Shown in pieces: positions 1-5,351 of a DNA stretch of 5,351 bases (the stretch's first letter is position 1; each line of letters begins with the position of its first letter). The notes under the pieces were generated by a model, which made no database searches, had not been told where the DNA came from, and was given only the letters and a program-made list of their open reading frames with translations. The position numbers were made by a program, and so were the translations under genes. The DNA lies in assembly GCA_023436515.1 (NCBI GenBank), contig JAEZIV010000442.1, positions 1-5,351 on the forward strand, read 5' to 3'. The DNA comes from Bacillota bacterium. GTDB lineage: Bacteria; Bacillota; Clostridia; Acetivibrionales; DSM-1351.

Positions 1-1082
1 CCAGCTCCATACAGTATGAAAGAGACGATATCATGCGGTATTATTGGGTGGATGATTACGGAATTGCTTGCTGCGTTTCTGCTATGAGAATCGGGAAGCA
101 GATGCAGTTCTTCGGCGCCCGTTGTAATATGGCTAAAGCATTGCTCTACGCCATTAATGGGGGAAGAGATGAAAAATCGGGTGTTCAGGTGGGACCTGCC
201 TTTATACCTGTTAAAACAGAGTATCTCAATTATGATGATGTAATGAAGCGCTTTGACGCAGTATTGACCTGGGTGGCTAAACTCTATATCAATACACTCA
301 ACATTATCCATTATATGCATGATAAATATGCCTATGAACGACTCCAGATGGCGCTTCACGACAAGGATATACTTAGGACAATGGCGTGTGGTATTGCAGG
401 CTTATCGGTTGTTGCTGATTCCCTGAGTGCCATAAAGTATGCTAAGGTTAAGGTTATTAGAAATAATGAGGGGCTGGCAGTTGACTATGATATCGAAGGG
501 GATTACCCCAAGTTCGGAAACAATGATGATAGAGTAGACAATATTGCTGTTATGCTGGTTAAGACGTTTATGGAAAAGCTGGAGAAACAGAGAACATACA
601 GACATTCAGTTCCTACTCTTTCAATTCTGACCATAACCTCCAACGTAGTTTATGGGGCAAAGACAGGAAACACTCCTGATGGAAGAAAGGCAGGGGAACC
701 TTTCGGCCCTGGCGCAAACCCCATGCACGGAAGAGATTTGAATGGTGCACTGGCAGTGCTAAAATCAATATCAAAGCTGCCATATCAGTTTGCTCAGGAT
801 GGTATTTCATATACCTTCTCGATTGTTCCAAAGGCTTTAGGACGGGATGAGGAAATACGAGTCAGCAACTTATCGGCTCTTCTTGATTCCTTCTTTAAAG
901 AAGGCGGCCATCACATTAATATTAACGTTTTTGAAAGAGAAATGCTCCTCGATGCTATGGAGCATCCGGAAAAGTATCCTCAGCTCACCATAAGAGTATC
1001 GGGTTATGCTGTTAACTTCATCAAGCTCACCAGGGAGCAGCAGTTGGACGTTATCAACAGAACAATACATGAAAACATATAA
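1..1082 (+). CDS. pflB: Pyruvate formate-lyase (formate C-acetyltransferase), C-terminal half, 5' end outside window
   Basis: Glycyl-radical enzyme of the cytoplasm that converts pyruvate and CoA to acetyl-CoA and formate in anaerobic fermentation. The frame is already open at the left edge (codons from base 3 read [11 protein letters not shown]), so the ATG at 33 is an internal methionine. About 359 residues are visible; the family is usually 740-760, so roughly half is missing. Seen in order: the adjacent catalytic cysteines in IACCVSAM (codons 69-74, matching C418/C419 of E. coli PflB), [70 protein letters not shown], and the glycyl-radical loop RVSGYAV with its Gly at 1002-1004, 25 residues before the C-terminus. 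The end aligns with known PFLs and stops at TAA. A short segment before GGHHININV is shorter than in E. coli. Followed after 63 bases by its activase, so the two are probably co-transcribed. Identification is firm; no damage is visible in the catalytic residues present. Confidence 0.97.
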   Translation, partial: SSIQYERDDIMRYYWVDDYGIACCVSAMRIGKQMQFFGARCNMAKALLYAINGGRDEKSGVQVGPAFIPVKTEYLNYDDVMKRFDAVLTWVAKLYINTLNIIHYMHDKYAYERLQMALHDKDILRTMACGIAGLSVVADSLSAIKYAKVKVIRNNEGLAVDYDIEGDYPKFGNNDDRVDNIAVMLVKTFMEKLEKQRTYRHSVPTLSILTITSNVVYGAKTGNTPDGRKAGEPFGPGANPMHGRDLNGALAVLKSISKLPYQFAQDGISYTFSIVPKALGRDEEIRVSNLSALLDSFFKEGGHHININVFEREMLLDAMEHPEKYPQLTIRVSGYAVNFIKLTREQQLDVINRTIHENI

Positions 1083-1131
1083 TTTTATTAGGTTCGATAT
1101 TATAGGAGAACATAGAGCAATAAATTTAATT

Positions 1132-1140
1132 AAGGGGTGA
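1132..1140 (+). promoter_or_regulatory. Ribosome binding site that decides the pflA start
   Basis: The purine-rich AAGGGGTGA sits 5 bases before the GTG at 1146, which is normal Shine-Dalgarno spacing. The in-frame GTG at 1137 lies inside this site and would have no ribosome binding site of its own at a sensible distance. The GTG at 1146 is therefore preferred, giving a protein that begins M-E-V-K-G-R-I-H-S-F, as PflA proteins usually do. A similar AAGTGGTGA stands before the glucan synthase gene. Confidence 0.75.
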
Positions 1141-1145
1141 TTTTT

Positions 1146-1871
1146 GTGGAGGTTAAAGGAAGAATACATTCCTTTGAGACATTTGGCACTGTTGATGGGC
1201 CGGGAATAAGATTTATAGTATTTATGAAGGGCTGTCCTTTACGCTGCAAATATTTCCATAACAGGGATGCCTGGAGCTCGGAGGGTGCGAAAATATATAC
1301 TGCCGAAGAGGTTCTGAATGAAATAGGTAAGTACAGAAATTTCATCGATTCTTCTGGCGGAGGCCTTACTGTAAGTGGCGGTGAGCCAATGATTCAGCCA
1401 GAATTTATAGGACAGCTGTTTAAGCTGTGTAAGGGACAGGGGATCCATACTGCTGTTGATACGTCGGGATATGTTGATCTGACTGCTGCTGTTAAAGCAG
1501 TTCTCGAATATACAGATCTGGTGCTATTGGACCTTAAGCATGCTAATGCTGATAAGCATATTGAGCTTACAGGTGTTGAAAACAATAAGATCAAGCTTTT
1601 CACACAATATTTGGCTGAAATCGGTAAGCCCGTATGGATCAGATATGTGCTTGTACCCGGTTATACAGATGCTGAGGAGGATCTCTTTGCAGCGTACGAG
1701 TATCTAAAGCAGTTTAAAAACATCGAAAAGATTGAGGTTCTGCCATATCATACCCTTGGAAAGGAAAAATGGGAGAAGCTTTGTCTAGAATATCCCCTGG
1801 AGGGAGTTCCCACTCCTTCAAAGGAAGCTGTTGAAAGAGCTAGAGGCATTCTGACCCAGGGAATGAAGTAG
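1146..1871 (+). CDS. pflA: Pyruvate formate-lyase activating enzyme (radical SAM), third cluster cysteine replaced by Phe
   Basis: PflA uses a [4Fe-4S] cluster and S-adenosylmethionine to abstract a hydrogen from the PFL glycine, creating the active glycyl radical. The frame from GTG 1146 encodes 241 residues, close to the 246 of E. coli PflA. Visible motifs: GRIHSFETFGTVDGPG (residues 5-20), GCPLRCKYFHNRDAW (29-43), SGGEP (77-81, SAM binding), DTSGY (105-109), DLKH (129-132), WIRYVLVPG (164-172) and LPYH (199-202), all in family order up to a normal C-terminus. The oddity is the cluster motif: C30 and C34 are present, but position 37, which is Cys in the CxxxCxxC signature, is Phe (TTC at 1254-1256). 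One G-to-T change in a TGC codon would produce it. Family knowledge says all three cysteines ligate the cluster, so the encoded protein is expected to be inactive or severely impaired, unless this base is a sequencing error. There is no stop or frameshift. It lies 63 bases after pflB. The family call is firm; activity is doubtful. Confidence 0.95.
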   Translation: MEVKGRIHSFETFGTVDGPGIRFIVFMKGCPLRCKYFHNRDAWSSEGAKIYTAEEVLNEIGKYRNFIDSSGGGLTVSGGEPMIQPEFIGQLFKLCKGQGIHTAVDTSGYVDLTAAVKAVLEYTDLVLLDLKHANADKHIELTGVENNKIKLFTQYLAEIGKPVWIRYVLVPGYTDAEEDLFAAYEYLKQFKNIEKIEVLPYHTLGKEKWEKLCLEYPLEGVPTPSKEAVERARGILTQGMK

Positions 1872-1877
1872 TATAAT
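1851..1877 (+). promoter_or_regulatory. Possible sigma-A-type promoter at the pflA stop
   Basis: A perfect TATAAT (1872-1877) begins directly after the pflA TAG. Fifteen bases upstream is CTGACC (1851-1856), a 4 of 6 match to TTGACA. The spacing is shorter than the preferred 17, so the -35 assignment is weak. Transcription would begin near 1884 and give the glucan synthase a leader of about 205 nucleotides containing the inverted-repeat structure. In AT-rich DNA a TATAAT can arise by chance. Confidence 0.3.
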
Positions 1878-1964
1878 AGCAAATGGAAAGAATCCTTTAG
1901 TTAAATATCACTTTTGTATAAAATAATTATTAATTTGTACTAAAGTTTGAAATTTGGGGCAAAA

Positions 1965-2001
1965 TAATAGTGAATCTCTTTATCCGGCAGAATTGCTATT
2001 A
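1965..2001 (+). other. Inner hairpin within the pflA to glucan synthase spacer
   Basis: Bases 1965-1973 (TAATAGTGA) can pair with 1993-2001 (TTGCTATTA) through 9 base pairs, two of them G-U wobbles. After an A-A mismatch, 1975-1976 pair with 1990-1991. The loop includes TATCCGGCA. The hairpin ends immediately before the AAGGAGAG sequence at 2001-2008, so the Shine-Dalgarno would lie exposed between this stem and the right arm of the outer repeat. The stem is mostly A-U and weak, so chance pairing is possible. Confidence 0.35.
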
Positions 2002-2013
2002 AGGAGAGAAACT

Positions 2014-2043
2014 ATGTATGTGCTTTGTTTTTCAAAACTTTAG
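2014..2043 (+). CDS. Possible 9-codon leader peptide upstream of the glucan synthase
   Basis: AAGGAGAG (2001-2008) is the strongest Shine-Dalgarno in the window and lies 5 bases before an ATG that opens a 9-codon frame, MYVLCFSKL, ending in TAG at 2041-2043. The stop codon and last two sense codons fall inside the right arm of the 12-bp inverted repeat, just before the T-tract. A ribosome on this frame would therefore block the outer stem, which is the layout of a translation-coupled attenuator. The peptide has no run of one amino acid that would point to a sensed substrate. There is no direct evidence of translation. Confidence 0.25.
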   Translation: MYVLCFSKL

Positions 2044-2070
2044 TACTTTTTTGTTTTAAAAATTTTTATT

Positions 2071-2080
2071 AAGTGGTGAT
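2071..2080 (+). promoter_or_regulatory. Ribosome binding site of the glucan synthase gene
   Basis: AAGTGGTGAT lies 8 bases before the ATG at 2089. An in-frame TGA at 2077-2079 closes the frame just upstream, and the next in-frame ATG is 62 codons further in, beyond the predicted membrane anchor. The start at 2089 is therefore well determined. Confidence 0.65.
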
Positions 2081-2088
2081 ATACATAT

Positions 2089-5000
2089 ATGGATATATAT
2101 ATTTTACTGATAATAATCTTATTGACAGCAATTTTAGCAGCATTAATAATCCGGATAAATAAACATTCTTCCGGAGAATTTCATATTGAGGACGTTGTCC
2201 TGAGTAGCGATGAGTTTGAGCGTCATGCTGAGTTTCTTGCAAAATCCCATACAACCAAAAAAAGAAAAAGAAGTATGAGAAGAGTCTCAAGGCGTCTCGT
2301 GAAAAATTTCGAATGTATTTTAGAAACCTATGAAGTTCTTAACAAAGATGCTGCTGACCTGTTCCCAATTCCCCCTGCGGCTGAATGGCTGCTTGATAAC
2401 TTTTATATTATCGAGGAGCAGAAGAGACTGATAATAAAAGAGCTATACGATATCAGAAAGGCTACTCCGGTTTTAGCCGAGGGAGCATATAAGGGTTTGC
2501 CTCGCATATATTCAATAGCAGTTGAAATAGTCTCACATGTAGATGGAAATACAAATGAAAAAAACATAATGGATTTCATAGCTGCATATCAAAGGTATGC
2601 TTTTCTTTCGGTTGAAGAGCTCTGGATGCTTACCCTAATGATAAAAACTGCTTTATTTGAAAAGCTTTGGGTAGTATGCGAGAAGATAACCTCAATCAGT
2701 AAGGATTGGCATAGAGCTCAGGAAATCGCCGGCTTAGCTAAAAGCTTTGAACAAAAATGTGATGCTTTTAAAGACCATGTTAATGGATTGGAGGAGCTAT
2801 CACCTGCCTTTGTGGAGTTTCTTATTAAGAAGCTTAGAAAGGATGGCTCTAAAACTCTCTGGATGGTGGACTGTATTGACAGCATATTAATTCAGAGGAG
2901 TACCAACACAGACAACTTAATTACAATGGATCACCACAATCAGGCAGTAATACAGGTTTCAATGGGCAATATTGTAAATAGTCTCAGAATTCTGTCGGGC
3001 TATGACAGTACAGTGCTATTTGAGAGCTTGAGCGAGGTTGAAAGAATACTGAAGCAGGACCCTTCAGGTGTTTATCCTGTAATGGATTTCAACTCCAGAA
3101 ACCATTACAGAAACATTGTAGTTAAATTAGCTAAAAAGTACGGTACCACCGATATAAATATAGCACGATTATCCTGTGAATATGCCAGAGAGTATCTCGA
3201 CTCAAACTCTAAGGAATTTACAAATACAACCAATTCAGATCCTAAAAGTCATGTTGGGTACTATTTGATAGGCGGAGGGCAAAAAAGGCTGAAAAGCGAG
3301 TTTAGAAATAAGCTTGATGAATCATTGAACAGGGATTCTGGAGCAAGCAGCCATTCGGTTAAAGGGTTTATTGGGGCTATAGTCTTTTTGTCTGTCTGTT
3401 TTGCAGCTATACCGGTTATATTCAGCATTAGGAGTGAAAGTGGTGTATCCCTGACGGTTGTAGTAATACTTGGAGTATTGAGTGTCATTCCGGCAAGTGA
3501 AATAGCAGCCGCAATGGTTAACAGTATTTTAAGCAAAATTACAAAACCTGTACTCTTTCCCAAGCTTGAGCTGAAGGAGGGGATACCTGAGGAACTGGCA
3601 ACAATGGTAATTGTACCTACCCTTGTGCCAAATGTGAAAAGAACACTGGACTTAATTGATAATCTCGAGGCATTTTATCTTGCAAACAGAGGGGATAATA
3701 TATATTTCTCACTTCTTGGTGATTTCAAGGATTGTAATCATGAAGCTTCCCCGGGGGATGGAGAAATAATAAATAAGGCTTTTGAAAGGGTCGAAGAGCT
3801 TAATAAAAAGTATACTTCAAATGACAGTCCGATATTCTTTTTTCTATGTAGAAAAAGACAATTTAATGATAAGCAACAAAAATGGATGGGCTGGGAGAGA
3901 AAAAGAGGTGCCATAATTGAGTTCAACAGAATTCTACAAGGCAACAGGAATACCAGCTACAAGTACACAAGTGTTGACCCTGCAAAGCTGCCAAAAGTAA
4001 AATATGTCATAACTCTCGATGCTGATACACAGCTGCCCCTTGAGACTGCAAAACAGCTTGTAGGAACCATGGCCCACCCCTTAAACAGAGCTTTGTTCGA
4101 TACCAAAAAGGGAGTTGTAACCGAGGGGTATGGAATTTTACAACCCAGGATTGATGTTAATATAGAGAGCGCAAGTGCTTCTATCTTCACTAAAATATTT
4201 GCAGGACAGGGAGGTATTGACCCTTATACCACCACTATTTCCGATGTCTATCAGGATGCTTTTGGAGAAGGTATTTTCACAGGCAAGGGAATATACGAGG
4301 TGGATATTTTTCAAAAGGCTTTGGATAATTCAATTCCTGAGAATGCAGTGCTGAGCCATGATTTGCTAGAGGGCAGCTACTTGAGAGCCGGACTGGTCAC
4401 AGATGTTGAACTTATTGATGGTTATCCCTCTAGATATAACTCCTTTATGATGAGGCTTCACCGTTGGACAAGAGGTGATTGGCAGCTGCTGCCCTTTGTT
4501 TTTGGACAAAACCCTCTCTCTCTGTTATCTAGGTGGAAAATGGTGGATAACCTGAGGAGGAGTCTGGTTTATCCGTCATTAGTTTTGATATTGCTGCTGG
4601 GGTTGATTTTAACTCCAAAAAGCAGCAGTGCATGGGTATGGTTATGCCTTTTGAGCGTTTGTGCTCCAATTGTAAGCTATCTGGTTTATCTTATACTCGT
4701 CGGAGACTACAGGATTTATATAAGCAAAAGGAGTGCTACTGTTCTTACCGGCTCTTATTCAATTTTACTTCAGGTGGGATTGATGCTTACCTTTGCTCCC
4801 TATCAGGCTTTTTTAATGGCAGATGCAATTATTACCACTCTGGTACGTTTGCTTGTGACCAGAAAGAACCTTCTAGAGTGGGTTACGGCTGCTGATATGG
4901 AGTTGGCCCTGAAAAATGACCTGTCCAGTTACTATAGAAGAATGTGGTTTGCTCCTATATACGGAATAATTATATTTGGTATCGGGCTTTACTCATACCC

Positions 5001-5351
5001 AGGCTTCTCAGCCATATCAGTCATATCAGCCATAGCCGGCATAACGTGGTTGCTTTCACCCTGGGTTGCTTATCAAATAGGGAAGCCTTCAGTTGATACT
5101 CGGGAATCACTTTCTGCGGAAAAAATAAATGAGCTTCGCTTGCTTTCCAGAAAAACCTGGTGCTATTTTGATGAATTTGCGGGACCCGAAGAGAACTACC
5201 TCCCTGCGGATAATTATCAGGAAGAGCCTTATAAAGGTGCCGCCCACAGAACTTCACCGACAAATATAGGCCTGCTGATGGTTTCAAATCTTGCAGCCAG
5301 GGATATGGGATATATAAACACAATTGATTTAGTTCAGAGGATAACAAATAC
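2089..5351 (+). CDS. cgs: Cyclic beta-1,2-glucan synthase (NdvB/ChvB/Cgs family), N-terminal 1087 residues, 3' end outside window
   Basis: Membrane enzyme that builds beta-1,2-glucan from UDP-glucose and closes it into rings. The frame is unbroken for 1087 codons and open at the right edge; family members are about 2800-2900 residues, so under 40% is present. Domains: membrane anchor (about 3-21); conserved N-terminal region with PPAAEWLLDNFYIIEEQ (95-111), LPRIYSIAVEIVSH and HVGYYLI; two membrane helices (about 427-447 and 453-475); GT84 core (about 500-815) with VIVPT (507-511), GDFKD (544-548), WERKRGAIIEFNR (602-614), the UDP-sugar/metal motif DADT (644-647), LSHDLLEG (755-762) and RLHRWTRGDWQ (789-799, the RxxRW motif); further helices (about 826-842, 848-871, 953-970, 975-995); then RKTWCYFDEF and AHRTSPTNIGL (1053-1063), the start of the cyclising GH189-type domain. 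A C-terminal GH94 domain is expected downstream. All GT84 signature residues I can place are intact. The start follows a good ribosome binding site, 217 bases after pflA. The family is certain; ring closure is inferred, because most of that domain is unseen. Confidence 0.92.
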   Translation, partial: MDIYILLIIILLTAILAALIIRINKHSSGEFHIEDVVLSSDEFERHAEFLAKSHTTKKRKRSMRRVSRRLVKNFECILETYEVLNKDAADLFPIPPAAEWLLDNFYIIEEQKRLIIKELYDIRKATPVLAEGAYKGLPRIYSIAVEIVSHVDGNTNEKNIMDFIAAYQRYAFLSVEELWMLTLMIKTALFEKLWVVCEKITSISKDWHRAQEIAGLAKSFEQKCDAFKDHVNGLEELSPAFVEFLIKKLRKDGSKTLWMVDCIDSILIQRSTNTDNLITMDHHNQAVIQVSMGNIVNSLRILSGYDSTVLFESLSEVERILKQDPSGVYPVMDFNSRNHYRNIVVKLAKKYGTTDINIARLSCEYAREYLDSNSKEFTNTTNSDPKSHVGYYLIGGGQKRLKSEFRNKLDESLNRDSGASSHSVKGFIGAIVFLSVCFAAIPVIFSIRSESGVSLTVVVILGVLSVIPASEIAAAMVNSILSKITKPVLFPKLELKEGIPEELATMVIVPTLVPNVKRTLDLIDNLEAFYLANRGDNIYFSLLGDFKDCNHEASPGDGEIINKAFERVEELNKKYTSNDSPIFFFLCRKRQFNDKQQKWMGWERKRGAIIEFNRILQGNRNTSYKYTSVDPAKLPKVKYVITLDADTQLPLETAKQLVGTMAHPLNRALFDTKKGVVTEGYGILQPRIDVNIESASASIFTKIFAGQGGIDPYTTTISDVYQDAFGEGIFTGKGIYEVDIFQKALDNSIPENAVLSHDLLEGSYLRAGLVTDVELIDGYPSRYNSFMMRLHRWTRGDWQLLPFVFGQNPLSLLSRWKMVDNLRRSLVYPSLVLILLLGLILTPKSSSAWVWLCLLSVCAPIVSYLVYLILVGDYRIYISKRSATVLTGSYSILLQVGLMLTFAPYQAFLMADAIITTLVRLLVTRKNLLEWVTAADMELALKNDLSSYYRRMWFAPIYGIIIFGIGLYSYPGFSAISVISAIAGITWLLSPWVAYQIGKPSVDTRESLSAEKINELRLLSRKTWCYFDEFAGPEENYLPADNYQEEPYKGAAHRTSPTNIGLLMVSNLAARDMGYINTIDLVQRITN
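5008..5043 (+). repeat. Short 9-base tandem repeat inside a membrane helix of the glucan synthase
   Basis: Three in-frame 9-base units, TCAGCCATA, TCAGTCATA and TCAGCCATA (5008-5034), are followed by a diverged fourth unit GCCGGCATA (5035-5043). They encode S-A-I, S-V-I, S-A-I, A-G-I in the last predicted membrane helix before the cyclising domain. Units differ by one base among the first three. Gain or loss of a unit would keep the frame and alter helix length by three residues. Confidence 0.6.

Larger units (their letters stand above)
1937..2046 (+). repeat. 110-base element bounded by a 12-bp perfect inverted repeat, followed by a T-tract
   Basis: GTACTAAAGTTT (1937-1948) is the exact reverse complement of AAACTTTAGTAC (2035-2046). 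Pairing continues for 4 more base pairs (1949-1952 with 2030-2033) if the A at 2034 is bulged out. The right arm is followed at once by six T, a G and four T (2047-2057), as in an intrinsic terminator, but the enclosed loop of about 77 bases is far longer than usual. The enclosed part holds its own hairpin (1965-2001), a strong Shine-Dalgarno and a 9-codon ORF. Three readings remain: a structured 5' leader or attenuator of the glucan synthase, a terminator of the pfl genes, or a small MITE-like element with terminal inverted repeats. No clear target-site duplication is visible, and it does not match the GEMM (c-di-GMP-I) riboswitch pattern. The repeat itself is certain; its role is not. Confidence 0.6.

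Noticed and set aside
48..50. Val in WVDDYG just before the PFL catalytic cysteines, where I would expect Gly in clostridial enzymes
   Set aside because: E. coli PflB has Asn at the equivalent place, so the position is variable and the change is probably neutral.
1137..1139. In-frame GTG nine bases upstream of the chosen pflA start
   Set aside because: It lies within the Shine-Dalgarno sequence itself and adds three residues not typical of PflA proteins.
1880..1900. Small GGA/TCC and AAAG/CTTT pairing after pflA as a possible terminator
   Set aside because: The stem is only 3-4 bp and no T-tract follows, so it cannot be supported as an intrinsic terminator.
1951..2000. GGGGCAAAA and CCGGCA as possible GEMM (c-di-GMP-I) riboswitch pieces
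   Set aside because: The conserved core and the stem arrangement of that class are absent.
2080..2100. Near-palindromic AT-rich stretch around CATATATG at the glucan synthase start codon
   Set aside because: Alternating A and T gives such symmetry by chance; no operator pattern I recognise.
4632..4895. An 87-codon + strand frame inside the glucan synthase gene
   Set aside because: It is out of frame with an unbroken conserved protein, has many cysteines and no family signal, and lies where the main frame encodes membrane helices.
5021..5347. A 108-codon reverse-strand frame near the right edge
   Set aside because: It is antisense to the conserved start of the cyclising domain and resembles no family I recognise; it is a shadow of the real gene.

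Overview
The window looks like a chromosomal segment of a low-GC, anaerobic Gram-positive bacterium, most likely a clostridial member of the Bacillota. The grounds are an oxygen-sensitive pyruvate formate-lyase of clostridial type, its activase next door, strong purine-rich ribosome binding sites, a GTG start, and AT-rich spacers. The species cannot be fixed from the sequence alone. There are three protein genes, all on the + strand, two of them cut by the window edges. The long reverse-strand frames lie opposite these genes and show no family signal.

Region 1 (1-1871) is the anaerobic pyruvate module. The C-terminal half of pyruvate formate-lyase (pflB) carries the catalytic Cys-Cys pair and the glycyl-radical loop. 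After 63 bases comes pflA, the radical-SAM activase that should install that glycyl radical. The pair would convert pyruvate and CoA to acetyl-CoA and formate. The main surprise is in pflA: the cluster motif CxxxCxxC reads CxxxCxxF, because the third cysteine codon is TTC (1254-1256). The rest of the protein is intact, so this is either a loss-of-function mutation or a one-base sequence error.

Region 2 (1872-2088) is a 217-base spacer with more structure than a plain spacer. It has a perfect TATAAT overlapping the pflA stop, then a 12-bp perfect inverted repeat (extended by 4 bp across a one-base bulge) enclosing about 80 bases. Inside are a second hairpin, a strong Shine-Dalgarno and a 9-codon ORF that ends within the 3' arm of the repeat; a T-tract follows. 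This could be a translated-leader attenuator for the downstream gene, a terminator, or a small inverted-repeat element. The sequence does not decide between them.

Region 3 (2089-5351) is one uninterrupted reading frame, still open at the right edge after 1087 codons. It is the N-terminal part of a very large cyclic beta-1,2-glucan synthase: a membrane anchor, a conserved N-terminal region, two membrane helices, a GT84 glycosyltransferase core with DAD and RxxRW motifs, more membrane helices, and the beginning of the transglycosylation (GH189-like) domain. The rest of that domain and the expected GH94 phosphorylase-like domain should lie beyond the window. No functional link between this enzyme and the pfl genes is evident beyond adjacency; the promoter-like site and leader suggest it is controlled separately.
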